Source: JANPPS01 sp965246925 | Lineage (GTDB): Bacteria; Pseudomonadota; Alphaproteobacteria; Acetobacterales; Acetobacteraceae | Length of the DNA stretch: 64,000 nucleotides | Reading direction: 5' to 3' | Assembly (NCBI GenBank): GCA_965246925.1 | Contig: OZ251994.1 | Span: forward strand, 2,480,001-2,544,000 | Shown: positions 1 to 8,487 of the stretch, piece by piece | How the letters are laid out: each line of letters begins with the position of its first letter | Position numbering within the stretch: the stretch's first letter is position 1 | Made by a program: the position numbers and the translations under genes | Notes under the pieces: generated by a model | Told to the model about the DNA's origin: nothing | Database searches by the model: none | Seen by the model: only the letters and a program-made list of their open reading frames with translations

Positions 1-498
1 GAGCGCACGGCCGAGATCGAAGAGTTTTTGCTCGCCCCCGCGCACGAGATCGCCGTCCCACTCGACATTTACGGCGTCCGCTACCCTGAAGAAGCGCTGC
101 ATTTGTTGAAGCATTACGGCGCACACTACCGCGGCTGGCTGCCCAACGCGCGTGTGCCCTACGTGTTCGCGCGGCACGAGTTTACCGTTCATGTGCCCCG
201 CAGCTTTTACACGACGCTGCTGCCGGGCATCCCCACCATCCGGGTATTCGAAGCGCTGGCCTGCGGCATTCCGCTGATTTCCGCGCCCTGGCAGGATAGC
301 GAAGGGCTGTTTACGCCCGGTGAGGACTTCCTGGTGGCGCATGACCGGGCCGAGATGGTGGCGCACATTACCCGTCTCCGCAGCGACCCGGCGTTGCGGC
401 AATCACTGATCGCGCACGGCATGGCCACTATCCACGCCCGGCATACCTGCGCCCATCGCGTAAACGAGTTGATGAAGATCATCGGGTTCGAGAAATGA
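1..498 (+). CDS. CgeB-like glycosyltransferase, C-terminal part (cut by window start)
   Basis: The reading frame is already open at base 1 and ends with TGA at 496-498, so 165 codons of a longer gene are visible. The visible part is the C-terminal nucleotide-sugar-binding half of a group 1 glycosyltransferase of the CgeB type: the stretch TIRVFEALACGIPLIS has the usual E-(x)4-G-x-P pattern, and it is followed by LFTPGEDFLVAHD, a turn typical of this family. A helical C-terminus follows. It probably transfers a sugar to a surface glycan or protein in the cytoplasm, but donor and acceptor cannot be read from sequence. The next gene is a paralogue overlapping by 4 bases, so the two likely act on the same product. 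A TTG at 28 is an internal codon, not a start. Confidence 0.8.
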   Translation, partial: ERTAEIEEFLLAPAHEIAVPLDIYGVRYPEEALHLLKHYGAHYRGWLPNARVPYVFARHEFTVHVPRSFYTTLLPGIPTIRVFEALACGIPLISAPWQDSEGLFTPGEDFLVAHDRAEMVAHITRLRSDPALRQSLIAHGMATIHARHTCAHRVNELMKIIGFEK

Positions 499-1631
499 AC
501 ATCGCCTTCTATGGCTCGAGCCTGCTGTCGTCCTATTGGAACGGCGCCGCCACGTATTACCGCGGCCTGCTCGGCGCGCTGGCGGCGTTGGGGCACGGCA
601 TCACTTTCTACGAACCGGACGCGTTCGACCGGCAGTCGCACCGGGATATCGAGTCGCCGGCCTGGGCCCGCTCCGTCGTCTATGCCGCGACGCCGGAGGC
701 GCTGGCGGGCGTGCTCGCCGGGGCGCGCGATGCCGATGTGGTCGTAAAGGCGAGCGGCGTCGGCGTGTTCGATGACGAACTGCTACGCGGCATCCTGACC
801 CATGCCCGGCCCGGCGCGCTGCGTGTGTTCATGGACGTTGATGCGGCCGCCACGCTGGACACCATCCGCGCCAACCCGGACGACCCCATGCACGCGGCGC
901 TACGCGAGTTGGACCTCGTGCTGACCTATGGCGGCGGGCCTCCGGTGATCGACGCCTACATGGCGCTGGGCGCACGGCGCTGCGTGCCGATCTACAACGC
1001 GCTCGACCCCGCCACCCACCACCCGGTGCCGCCCGACCCCCGCTTTGCCGCCGATCTCTCGTTCCTGGCGAACCGGTTGCCGGACCGGGAGGCGCGGGTG
1101 GAGGAGTTCTTCATCCGCGCGGCGGCGACGTGCCCGGAGCGTTCATTCCTGCTGGGCGGCAATGGCTGGCACGACAAGGCCATGGCCGCGAACGTCCGCG
1201 CGATCGGCCATGTCGGCACCGCGGATCACAACGCGCTCAATTGTTCCGCACTGGCGGTGCTGAACGTGGCGCGAGACAGCATGGCGCATGTGGGGTTCAG
1301 CCCCGCCACCCGCGTGTTCGAGGCCGCAGGTGCGGGTGCCTGCCTGATCACGGATGCGTGGGAAGGGATCGAGCTGTTTCTCGAGCCCGATACCGAGATC
1401 TTGGTCGCCCGGGACGGGGCCGACGTCGCGGACCATCTCCGAAGCCTGACCCCGGAGCGAGCCCGGCAAATCGGCAAGGCCGCCCGCGCCCGCGTGCTGG
1501 CCGGGCACACGTATCAGCAGCGGGCGGTAGTTCTTGACGACTTGCTGCAAAGCTTAGCAATAGATTCCTGCCGCCCGCGTGACAAAGCTATAGGCACATT
1601 CGGTTTGGACACTACCTCATTGATTTGTTAA
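495..1631 (+). CDS. CgeB-like glycosyltransferase
   Basis: 378 aa. The N-terminal Rossmann half opens with MNIAFYGSSLLSSYWNGAA, the strand and loop expected at the start of a GT-B fold. The C-terminal half carries AAGAGACLITDAWEGI and a following acidic LEPDTE segment, the sugar-nucleotide site of CgeB-like (glycosyl transferases group 1) enzymes. The ATG overlaps the upstream stop (ATGA), indicating translational coupling with the preceding paralogue. The last 25 residues or so, after the final family-like helix, read like an untypical tail. No signal peptide or membrane segment is seen, so it is cytoplasmic. The acceptor is unknown; surface polysaccharide or protein glycosylation is an inference from the family. 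Confidence 0.8.
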   Translation: MNIAFYGSSLLSSYWNGAATYYRGLLGALAALGHGITFYEPDAFDRQSHRDIESPAWARSVVYAATPEALAGVLAGARDADVVVKASGVGVFDDELLRGILTHARPGALRVFMDVDAAATLDTIRANPDDPMHAALRELDLVLTYGGGPPVIDAYMALGARRCVPIYNALDPATHHPVPPDPRFAADLSFLANRLPDREARVEEFFIRAAATCPERSFLLGGNGWHDKAMAANVRAIGHVGTADHNALNCSALAVLNVARDSMAHVGFSPATRVFEAAGAGACLITDAWEGIELFLEPDTEILVARDGADVADHLRSLTPERARQIGKAARARVLAGHTYQQRAVVLDDLLQSLAIDSCRPRDKAIGTFGLDTTSLIC

Positions 1632-1682
1632 CGGGGCCCAGAAATGGGAGGCGGGCGGGGCGCGGCTGGCTATTGTCGGACT

Positions 1683-2363
1683 ATGAACCCTCCTGATCTC
1701 TCGCCGCAGCTCGACCAGCACGGCTGGGCTACCATCCCGGAACTGGTGCCGGAAAGCGTCTGTGCCGGAATCGCGGGCCTGTTCGACGTGGACGAACGGT
1801 TCCGCAGCACCGTCGTCATGGCCCGGCATGGGTTTGGGCAGGGCACGTATAGATATTTCGCCTACCCCTTGCCGGAGCCCATTCAGGAGCTGCGCACCCG
1901 GCTCTACCCGCCGCTCGCCGGTGTCGCCAACCGCTGGTATGCGGCCATGGGGATCGAGACTCAGTTTCCGGACACCCATGAGGCGTTTCTGGCGCGGTGC
2001 CATGCCGCCGGGCAGGCCAAGCCGACGCCACTGCTGCTGCGCTACCGGGAGGGCGACTATAACTGCCTGCACCAGGATCTGTATGGCCCGCACGTCTTCC
2101 CGCTTCAGGTGGCGATCTTACTGTCGGAACCCGGAGAGGATTTCGACGGCGGCGAGTTCGTGATGACCGAGCAGCGTCCCCGCATGCAGTCCCGCGCGTC
2201 CGTCGTGCCGCTTCGCCGCGGGGACGCGGTGGTCTTCGCCGTGCATCAGCGCCCGGTGCAGGGCACGCGCGGCGTTTATCGCACCACGCTCCGGCATGGG
2301 GTGAGCCGGGTGCGGAGCGGTTTGCGGCATACGCTTGGCGTGATCTTCCATGATGCGGCCTAG
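1683..2363 (+). CDS. 2OG-Fe(II) oxygenase
   Basis: 226 aa from ATG 1683; an in-frame start at 1644 would add 13 Gly/Arg-rich residues and is less likely. The C-terminal half is a double-stranded beta-helix of the prolyl-4-hydroxylase-like 2-oxoglutarate/Fe(II) oxygenase superfamily. The iron facial triad is visible as H130-x-D132 (in NCLHQDLYG) and H205 (in LRHGVSRV), and R215 in GLRHTLG is placed to bind the 2-oxoglutarate carboxylate. Such enzymes hydroxylate proteins or small molecules using O2; this short single-domain subgroup has no assigned substrate. It stands alone about 50 bases after the glycosyltransferases, and a small exported protein follows within 2 bases of its stop. Confidence 0.82.
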   Translation: MNPPDLSPQLDQHGWATIPELVPESVCAGIAGLFDVDERFRSTVVMARHGFGQGTYRYFAYPLPEPIQELRTRLYPPLAGVANRWYAAMGIETQFPDTHEAFLARCHAAGQAKPTPLLLRYREGDYNCLHQDLYGPHVFPLQVAILLSEPGEDFDGGEFVMTEQRPRMQSRASVVPLRRGDAVVFAVHQRPVQGTRGVYRTTLRHGVSRVRSGLRHTLGVIFHDAA

Positions 2364-2365
2364 GT

Positions 2366-2782
2366 ATGAGACAAAGGGGCATGAACATGCTCCGCTGGCT
2401 GCCGATCCTGATGCTGCTTCCCGCCCTGGCGCACGCGCAGAGCGCCAACCTTCGCGCGAGTAAGAAGGTGCAAACGCAACAAGGCGGGGCGCCGCCGGCG
2501 TCATCGCCGCTAAAGAAGGACCCGGTGTCCCGCCTCGATCCCGGCGCGGTGCTGTGTCCGACCGAGCGGGCGCTCCAGTTGCATCAGGCCGCGGTGGTGG
2601 CGATGCTGAATGGGCAGGACGCGGCGGGCGCGCCGGGCTGCCGGACGGTACGGGTCATGACGCCTGTGAGCGTCGTAACCCGGCACGGCGCAGCCAGCAC
2701 GCAGGTGCGGATGCCGGGTCCGCCGGAGCAAACCGGCTGGACCGACGCCGCGGTAAGGGATGGCGGCGTACCGGGCCGCTAG
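2366..2782 (+). CDS. Small exported protein of unknown function
   Basis: 138 aa, or 133 from the second ATG at 2381. The N-terminus is a clear Sec signal peptide (Arg residues, then a Leu-rich core MLRWLPILMLLPALAHAQ with cleavage after AHA). The mature part is Pro/Ala-rich to about residue 60 and then has two cysteines (in AVLCPTERA and GAPGCRTV) about 34 residues apart that could form a disulfide in the periplasm. The C-terminus is short and polar. I do not recognise a family. The start lies only 2 bases after the oxygenase stop, so the two are probably co-transcribed, but nothing links their functions. Confidence 0.6.
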   Translation: MRQRGMNMLRWLPILMLLPALAHAQSANLRASKKVQTQQGGAPPASSPLKKDPVSRLDPGAVLCPTERALQLHQAAVVAMLNGQDAAGAPGCRTVRVMTPVSVVTRHGAASTQVRMPGPPEQTGWTDAAVRDGGVPGR

Positions 2783-2829
2783 GCTCATCCGGAACTTGCA
2801 ATGCCGCCGCAGCGGATTAAAACCCTGAT

Positions 2830-3150
2830 ATGAATACCGTGTTGCTCGTTATTTTCCTGTTCGTGACCGTCGCCATGATCGGCGTGGTGCTCATCCAGCG
2901 TAGCGAGGGCGGGGGGCTCGGCATCGGCACCTCGCAGGGGATGGGCGGGTTCATGTCCGGGCGGGGCACCACCAACCTGCTGACGCGGACCACCGCCATC
3001 CTCGGCACGCTATTCTTCGCGCTGGCGTTGGCGCTGGCGCTGCTGAACCGCGGCACCGTGGGCGGCGGACGGTCCTTGCTGGACACGCCGGCGGCGCAGG
3101 CTCCTGCCGTGCCCGCCGCACCGAAGGGCCCGGCGGTGCCGACGAACTAG
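2830..3150 (+). CDS. secG: Preprotein translocase subunit SecG
   Basis: 106 aa inner-membrane protein that assists SecYEG in protein export. It has the standard two transmembrane segments: residues about 1-22 (NTVLLVIFLFVTVAMIGVV) and about 53-75 (TRTTAILGTLFFALALALAL). Between them lies the conserved cytoplasmic loop with LIQRSEGGGLGIG and the Gly-rich FMSGRGTTNLLTR. The tail is Ala/Pro-rich, as usual in alphaproteobacteria. The position directly upstream of pyrG-kdsA-eno matches the common alphaproteobacterial order. Confidence 0.93.
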   Translation: MNTVLLVIFLFVTVAMIGVVLIQRSEGGGLGIGTSQGMGGFMSGRGTTNLLTRTTAILGTLFFALALALALLNRGTVGGGRSLLDTPAAQAPAVPAAPKGPAVPTN

Positions 3151-3195
3151 CGTGCCTCTCGCGCGACTCGGGCGCCCCGTGTATGGAGGGCGTCC

Positions 3196-4824
3196 ATGAC
3201 ACGGTATGTCTTCATCACCGGTGGCGTGGTCTCGTCCTTGGGTAAGGGTATCGCCTCCGCTGCGCTCGGCACGTTGCTGCAGGCGCGGGGCTACCGCGTG
3301 CGGTTGCGGAAACTCGACCCCTATCTGAACGTCGATCCCGGGACCATGAGCCCTTATCAACATGGCGAGGTGTTCGTGACCGATGACGGGGCCGAGACGG
3401 ACCTCGACCTCGGCCATTACGAGCGTTTCACCGGCGTGCACGCGCAACAGACGGACAACGCGACCACCGGGCGCATCTATTCCGAGGTGATCGCCAAGGA
3501 GCGGCGCGGTGACTACCTGGGCGCAACCGTGCAGGTGATCCCGCATATCACCGACGCGATCAAGGAGGCCATCACCCGGGACACCGAGGGCCTGGATTTC
3601 GTGCTAATCGAGATCGGCGGCACCGTGGGCGATATCGAGAGCCTGCCGTTCCTTGAGGCCATCCGGCAGCTGGGGAACGACCTGGGGCCGGAGCGGACCA
3701 TGTTCGTGCACCTGACGCTGGTGCCGTATATCCCGTCCGCCGGTGAGCTGAAGACCAAGCCCACGCAGCACTCGGTCAAGGAGCTGCAGAATGCAGGCAT
3801 CCAGCCGCAGATGCTGCTGTGCCGCTGCGACCGGCAGATCCCGGAGAACGAACGGCGTAAGATCGCGTCGTTCTGCAACGTGCGTCAATCCGCCGTGATC
3901 GCGGCGCTGGACGTGGACACCATCTACGCCGTGCCGATCAGCTACCATGCGGAAGGTATGGACCGCGAAGTGCTGCGGCACTTTCGCTTGCCGTTCGAGA
4001 CGCCGGTGGATTTGTCGCCCTGGCAGCGCATCGTGGACGTCGTGCGGGCGCCGGACGGGGAGGTGCGGATCGCGGTGGTTGGCAAGTACACCAGCCTGCT
4101 GGATAGCTATAAGAGCCTGGCCGAGGCACTGGCGCATGGCGGTATTTCCAACCGCGTGCGCGTGCATCTGGACTGGGTCGATAGCCAGGTGTTCGAGACG
4201 CCAGACGCGGTGGCGCGGCTCGAGGGGGTGGACGGCATCCTCGTGCCCGGCGGTTTTGGCGCGCGGGGCACGCCGGGCATGATCGCGGCGGTGCAGTTCG
4301 CGCGGGAGCGGCGGATCCCGTTCTTCGGCATCTGCTTTGGCATGCAGATGGCGGTCATCGAGTGCGCCCGTAACCAGGCCGGCCTGCACGGCGCGTCCTC
4401 TACCGAGTTCGGGCCGTGCGAGACGCCCGTGGTGGGGCTGCTGACGGAATGGGCGCGGGGCAATGAGCGGGAGACGCGCGAAGAGGGCGGCGATCTCGGC
4501 GGCACCATGCGGCTCGGCGCCTACCCGTCCGATTTGGCGCCGGGTTCGTTGATTGCGTCCGAGTATGGCGCGGATCATATCCAGGAGCGGCACCGGCACC
4601 GGTATGAGGTGAATGTGCACTACCGCGGACAACTCGAGGCGCAGGGCCTGCATTTCGCCGGCATGTCACCGGACGGCATCTTGCCGGAGACGGTGGAGCG
4701 TCCGGACCACCCCTGGTTCATTGGCGTGCAGTATCATCCGGAGTTGAAGTCCAAGCCGCTCGATCCGCATCCGCTGTTCAAAGGGTTCATTACCGCGGCC
4801 GTGAAGCAGTCCCGTCTTGTCTGA
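3196..4824 (+). CDS. pyrG: CTP synthase
   Basis: 542 aa, the usual length. It converts UTP to CTP with ATP and glutamine-derived ammonia. The N-terminal synthetase domain (about 1-265) starts TRYVFITGGVVSSLGKGI, the conserved ATP/UTP loop, and continues with LDPYLNVDPGTMSPYQHGEV. The C-terminal class I glutamine amidotransferase domain (about 290-540) has the nucleophile C380 in GICFGMQMA and the H514/E516 pair in QYHPEL. The ATG at 3196 follows GGAGGG at 3186-3191 (part of GTATGGAGGGCGTCC), a good ribosome-binding site. The 3' end overlaps the kdsA start by 8 bases, supporting one operon pyrG-kdsA-eno. Confidence 0.97.
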   Translation: MTRYVFITGGVVSSLGKGIASAALGTLLQARGYRVRLRKLDPYLNVDPGTMSPYQHGEVFVTDDGAETDLDLGHYERFTGVHAQQTDNATTGRIYSEVIAKERRGDYLGATVQVIPHITDAIKEAITRDTEGLDFVLIEIGGTVGDIESLPFLEAIRQLGNDLGPERTMFVHLTLVPYIPSAGELKTKPTQHSVKELQNAGIQPQMLLCRCDRQIPENERRKIASFCNVRQSAVIAALDVDTIYAVPISYHAEGMDREVLRHFRLPFETPVDLSPWQRIVDVVRAPDGEVRIAVVGKYTSLLDSYKSLAEALAHGGISNRVRVHLDWVDSQVFETPDAVARLEGVDGILVPGGFGARGTPGMIAAVQFARERRIPFFGICFGMQMAVIECARNQAGLHGASSTEFGPCETPVVGLLTEWARGNERETREEGGDLGGTMRLGAYPSDLAPGSLIASEYGADHIQERHRHRYEVNVHYRGQLEAQGLHFAGMSPDGILPETVERPDHPWFIGVQYHPELKSKPLDPHPLFKGFITAAVKQSRLV

Positions 4825-5695
4825 GCTTCGCACCGTCCGCGTCCGGGACATCAATATCGGCAATGACCGTCCGTTCGTGCTGATCGCGGGGCCGTGCCAG
4901 ATCGAGAGTGAGGCGCATGCTCAAGAAATGGCGGCGGCTTTGTGCGAGATCACGCAGGCGTTGGGCATTCCGCTGATCTATAAGTCGAGTTTCGATAAAG
5001 CGAACCGGACCAGTGCCGGTGCTGCAAGGGGTGTGGGCATCATCAAGGGCCTGCAAATCCTGGCCGGCATTCGCGAGCGGTTCCGCATCCCCGTGCTGAC
5101 CGATGTGCACGGCGCCGACCAGTGCGAGCCTGCGGCCGAGGCGGTCGATATCCTGCAAATTCCGGCCTTCCTGTGCCGGCAGACTGATCTGCTCTTAGCG
5201 GCGGGTGAGACCGGGCGGGCGGTGAACGTGAAGAAGGGCCAGTTCCTGGCGCCCTGGGACATGGCGCACGTCGCGGCCAAGATCGCCAGCACCGGCAACG
5301 AGAGCATCCTGCTGACCGAGCGCGGCACGAGCTTCGGCTACAACACTTTGGTGAACGATCTTCGCGGCCTGCCGGTGATGGAGGCTACGGGATACCCAGT
5401 GGTGTACGACGCCACCCACTCCGTCCAGCAGCCCGGCGGTCAGGGTGCCAGCTCGGGCGGGCAGCGGGAGTTCGCCCCCGTCATGGCGCGCGCGGCGCTG
5501 GCGGTGGGCGTGGCGGCGCTGTTCATTGAAACGCATCAGGACCCTGATCATGCGCCCAGCGACGGGCCGAACATGATACCCATCACCGCCATGCACGCGC
5601 TGCTGAGCCGGCTCAAAGCGCTGGACGATCTGTGCAAGGCCGCCGCCGCAGCCGAACGCCCACCCGCCGTGGAAGAAGAGGACATGCCAGAATGA
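4817..5695 (+). CDS. kdsA: 3-deoxy-8-phosphooctulonate (KDO-8-P) synthase
   Basis: 292 aa. It condenses arabinose-5-phosphate with phosphoenolpyruvate to make KDO-8-phosphate for the lipopolysaccharide core, so the organism makes LPS. Family landmarks include LIAGPCQIES near the N-terminus, YKSSFDKANRTS (substrate loop), TDVHGADQCEPAAEAVDILQ split over the barrel, and the C-terminal FIETHQDPDHAPSDGPNM metal/substrate region. The most likely start is TTG 4817, read inside the last codons of pyrG; no later start keeps the conserved N-terminus. The stop overlaps the eno ATG (ATGA). The C-terminal 20 residues are an Ala/Glu-rich tail. Confidence 0.95.
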   Translation: MSELRTVRVRDINIGNDRPFVLIAGPCQIESEAHAQEMAAALCEITQALGIPLIYKSSFDKANRTSAGAARGVGIIKGLQILAGIRERFRIPVLTDVHGADQCEPAAEAVDILQIPAFLCRQTDLLLAAGETGRAVNVKKGQFLAPWDMAHVAAKIASTGNESILLTERGTSFGYNTLVNDLRGLPVMEATGYPVVYDATHSVQQPGGQGASSGGQREFAPVMARAALAVGVAALFIETHQDPDHAPSDGPNMIPITAMHALLSRLKALDDLCKAAAAAERPPAVEEEDMPE

Positions 5696-6969
5696 GCGCC
5701 ATCGCCGACATCACCGCCCGCGAGGTCCTGGACAGCCGCGGCAACCCAACGGTCGAGGTGGAGATCCAGCTCGACAGCGGCGGCATCGGACGCGCCATCG
5801 TGCCGTCCGGCGCCAGCACCGGCGCGCATGAGGCGGTGGAGCTGCGGGACGGGGATAAGGCGCGGTATGGCGGCAAGGGCGTGCTGCAGGCCTGCGCCAA
5901 TGTCGAGGGTGAAATCTTTGACGCCATCGGCGGCATGGACGCGATCGAGCAGGTCAAGCTGGACCAGCTGATGATCGATCTGGACGGCACGCCGAACAAG
6001 GGGCGGCTCGGGGCCAATGCCATCTTAGGCGTGTCGCTGGCGCTGGCGCGGGCGTCGGCGGACCATTTGGGCGTGCCATTGTATCGGTATGTGGGCGGGG
6101 TCTCGGCTCGCACATTACCGGTGCCGATGATGAACATCGTCAATGGCGGCCAGCACGCGGACAACCCGATCGACATCCAGGAATTCATGGTGCAGCCGGT
6201 GGGCGCGGCGACGTTCGCCGAAGGCTTGCGCATGGGTGCGGAGATCTTTCACGCGCTGAAGGGCAAGCTGAAGGCGGCCGGGCACAATACCAACGTGGGT
6301 GACGAGGGCGGCTTCGCCCCGGACCTGAAATCCGCCGACGAGGCGCTGGCATTCATCACCCAGGCCTGCGAACAGGCCGGATATCGCCCCGGTGAGGACG
6401 TGACCTTCGCCATGGATTGCGCCAGCACCGAATTCTACAGGGACGGGAAATACGGTATGGCGGGCGAGGGCAAGTCCTTCGACGCCGCCGGCATGGTGTC
6501 CTACCTGGCGGACCTGGTCGCGCGCTACCCGATCGTGTCGATCGAGGATGGCTGTGCCGAGGATGATTGGGACGGCTGGAAGCATATGACGGAGGTGCTC
6601 GGGTCCAAGGTGCAGCTGGTGGGCGACGATCTGTTCGTCACCAACACCGAGCGGCTGCGGCGGGGGATCGAGGCGCATACCGCGAACTCGATCCTGGTGA
6701 AGGTAAACCAGATCGGCACGCTGACGGAGACGCTGGAGGCGGTCGACATGGCGCACCGCGCCGGGTTCACGGCGGTGATGAGCCACCGGTCCGGGGAGAC
6801 GGAGGACTCGACGATCGCCGATCTGGCGGTGGCGACCAATTGCGGACAGATCAAGACGGGCTCGCTGGCGCGTTCGGACCGGACGGCGAAGTACAATCAG
6901 CTGCTGCGCATCGAGGCTGAACTCGGACCGACCGCGCGCTATGCCGGGCGGACCATCCTAAAGCGCTGA
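5692..6969 (+). CDS. eno: Enolase
   Basis: 425 aa glycolytic enzyme interconverting 2-phosphoglycerate and phosphoenolpyruvate, and also a degradosome component in many bacteria. The start ATG 5692 overlaps the kdsA stop and gives the canonical N-terminus SAIADITAREVLDSRGNPTV. Landmarks are GRAIVPSGASTG, the metal ligands around SIEDGCAEDDWDGW and LVGDDLFVTN, the catalytic lysine region ILVKVNQIGT and the SHRSGETED signature. It sits in the pyrG-kdsA-eno unit with ftsB 59 bases downstream, the usual alphaproteobacterial arrangement. The product, PEP, is also the KdsA co-substrate, a sensible pairing. Confidence 0.98.
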   Translation: MSAIADITAREVLDSRGNPTVEVEIQLDSGGIGRAIVPSGASTGAHEAVELRDGDKARYGGKGVLQACANVEGEIFDAIGGMDAIEQVKLDQLMIDLDGTPNKGRLGANAILGVSLALARASADHLGVPLYRYVGGVSARTLPVPMMNIVNGGQHADNPIDIQEFMVQPVGAATFAEGLRMGAEIFHALKGKLKAAGHNTNVGDEGGFAPDLKSADEALAFITQACEQAGYRPGEDVTFAMDCASTEFYRDGKYGMAGEGKSFDAAGMVSYLADLVARYPIVSIEDGCAEDDWDGWKHMTEVLGSKVQLVGDDLFVTNTERLRRGIEAHTANSILVKVNQIGTLTETLEAVDMAHRAGFTAVMSHRSGETEDSTIADLAVATNCGQIKTGSLARSDRTAKYNQLLRIEAELGPTARYAGRTILKR

Positions 6970-7028
6970 CCTTCCTTCTCTCCACCAAAACAGGTGCATA
7001 CCCCTTCACGCCGAGCTACAAAGCGAAC

Positions 7029-7349
7029 ATGCGCCTGATCAAAAATTGGCTCCGCTCCGCCGTCGCTCCCTCGATCTTTCTCGCCGTCATGGCCTATTTC
7101 GGCTGGCAGGCGACGCAGGGCGAGCGCGGGCTGCAATCTTACGCCATGCGGCAGGAGCAATTGAAACTCGTGCAGGCCGAGCTGGACCGCACGACTCAGG
7201 ACCGTGATCAGTGGGAGCGCCGGGTGGCGGGCCTCAAGACCCAGCGCCTGGACCCGGACACGCTGGATGAGCGGGCGCGCGCCATGCTGAACGTCGCCGA
7301 CCCCACCGACATCGTGGTGCCGTACCCGGCTGGGAAGAAGCTATTCTAG
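7029..7349 (+). CDS. ftsB: Septum formation initiator FtsB/DivIC
   Basis: 106 aa bitopic inner-membrane protein of the divisome. A short basic cytoplasmic N-terminus (MRLIKNWLRS) is followed by one transmembrane helix (about 13-30, VAPSIFLAVMAYFGWQA). Then comes a periplasmic coiled coil (about 40-75, MRQEQLKLVQAELDRTTQDR) and the conserved distal segment LDPDTLDERARAMLNV, where FtsB contacts FtsL and FtsQ. Location just after eno is the hallmark context for FtsB in proteobacteria. The ATG at 7029 has no strong Shine-Dalgarno, but it is the only start that leaves the family-typical short N-terminus. Confidence 0.9.
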   Translation: MRLIKNWLRSAVAPSIFLAVMAYFGWQATQGERGLQSYAMRQEQLKLVQAELDRTTQDRDQWERRVAGLKTQRLDPDTLDERARAMLNVADPTDIVVPYPAGKKLF

Positions 7350-7365
7350 CGATACGGAAGTCAAA

Positions 7366-7394
7366 TTGACGCGCCGCAGGCTTTCCGCCATACC
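7366..7394 (+). promoter_or_regulatory. Candidate promoter for tRNA-Met
   Basis: TTGACG at 7366-7371, a 17-base spacer and CATACC at 7389-7394 form a reasonable -35/-10 pair. The -10 ends 13 bases before the tRNA 5' end. The -10 matches the consensus at only three positions. Confidence 0.45.
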
Positions 7395-7407
7395 GCGCGC
7401 CTGCGTT

Positions 7408-7482
7408 GGCGACGTAGCTCAGCGGTAGAGCAGGGGAATCATAATCCCTTGGTCGGCGGTTCAAATCCGTCCGTCGCTACCA
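7408..7482 (+). tRNA. tRNA-Met (CAT, elongator)
   Basis: A complete cloverleaf can be folded. The acceptor stem GGCGACG pairs with CGTCGCT (G1-U72 wobble). The D-arm is GCTC/GAGC and the anticodon stem GGGGA/TCCCT, with loop ATCATAA giving anticodon CAT. The T-arm is GGCGG/CCGTC, and ACCA is encoded at 7479-7482. Unlike the initiator at 41649 it has a paired acceptor end. Positions 4-69 and 5-68 are G-C and A-U, so it lacks the C-G pairs that mark E. coli tRNA-Ile(CAU) for lysidine formation. Elongator Met is therefore the better call than Ile2. Confidence 0.9.
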
Positions 7483-7506
7483 ACGCCATACTGCCGGGAG
7501 CCGTCC

Positions 7507-8484
7507 ATGAACGTCAGAGCCATCCGCATCCAGGCACCAGGCGGTCCCGAGGTCATGGTTTTGCAGGATCTGCACGTGCCCGCGCCTGGCCCCGGGCAGG
7601 TGCTGGTGCGGCACCATGCGATCGGCGTGAACTACATCGACACGTACCACCGCTCCGGCCTCTACCCCTTGCCATTGCCGATGGGCTGCGGGACCGAGGG
7701 GGCGGGCGTGGTGGAGGCGCTGGGCCCCGATGTGACTCAGTGGAAGCTCGGGGACCGCGTGGCCTATGCCGGCGGTGAGCCCGGCTCCTATGCCGAGGCG
7801 CGGCTGTTCCCGGCGGCGCGGCTGGTGGCGATCCCGGAGGGCGTGAGCTTCGAGCAGGCGGCCGCCTCCATGCTGAAGGGCATGACGACCGAGTATCTGT
7901 TCGACCGCTGCGTGCACCTGAAGGCCGGAGATCATGCGCTGATGTATGCCGCCGCGGGCGGGGTCGGCTTGTTCGCCGGGCAATGGGCGAAGCAGCGGGG
8001 CATCCACCTGATCGGCGTCGCGGCCGGCGCGGAGAAGTGCGCGCAGGCCAGCCGGTTCGGCTACGCGCACGTGATCGACCGCACGCGGGAGGACATCGTG
8101 GCGCGCGTCAAGGAGATCACCGGCGGCAAGCTGCTGCCGGTGGTGTTCGACGGCGTGGGCAAGGCCACGTTCATGACGACGTTCGACTGCCTGGCGCCGC
8201 GGGGCGTGTTCGTGTCGTTCGGGTCCAGCAGCGGGACGGTGCCGCCGGTGGAGGCGGGGCTGCTGGCCAGCCGCGGCTCGTTGTATTTCACCCGGCCCTC
8301 GCTCGGGAACTACATCGCCACTGTGCCGGAGCTGCAGGAGAGCGCGGGCAAGATGTTTGCCCTCATGGCGCAGGGTACGCTCGTGCCGCAGATCGGGCAC
8401 CGGTATAAGCTGGCGGACGCGGTGCGGGTGCATCAGGACCTGGAAGCCGGCCGCACCAGTGGTTCCATTATCATGGAGGTCTAG
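7507..8484 (+). CDS. NADPH:quinone oxidoreductase (zeta-crystallin type)
   Basis: 325 aa zinc-independent medium-chain dehydrogenase/reductase. The N-terminal GroES-like domain contains HHAIGVNYIDTYHRSGLYP and MGCGTEGAGVVEALG. The Rossmann domain has AAAGGVGLFAGQWAKQRG, the A-x-x-G-x-x-G NADPH-binding loop of the quinone oxidoreductase branch. No structural or catalytic zinc cysteines are present. It probably reduces quinones or enones with NADPH in the cytoplasm. It begins 24 bases after the tRNA and ends 3 bases before the next gene, so the two are likely co-expressed. Confidence 0.88.
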   Translation: MNVRAIRIQAPGGPEVMVLQDLHVPAPGPGQVLVRHHAIGVNYIDTYHRSGLYPLPLPMGCGTEGAGVVEALGPDVTQWKLGDRVAYAGGEPGSYAEARLFPAARLVAIPEGVSFEQAAASMLKGMTTEYLFDRCVHLKAGDHALMYAAAGGVGLFAGQWAKQRGIHLIGVAAGAEKCAQASRFGYAHVIDRTREDIVARVKEITGGKLLPVVFDGVGKATFMTTFDCLAPRGVFVSFGSSSGTVPPVEAGLLASRGSLYFTRPSLGNYIATVPELQESAGKMFALMAQGTLVPQIGHRYKLADAVRVHQDLEAGRTSGSIIMEV

Positions 8485-8487
8485 GCC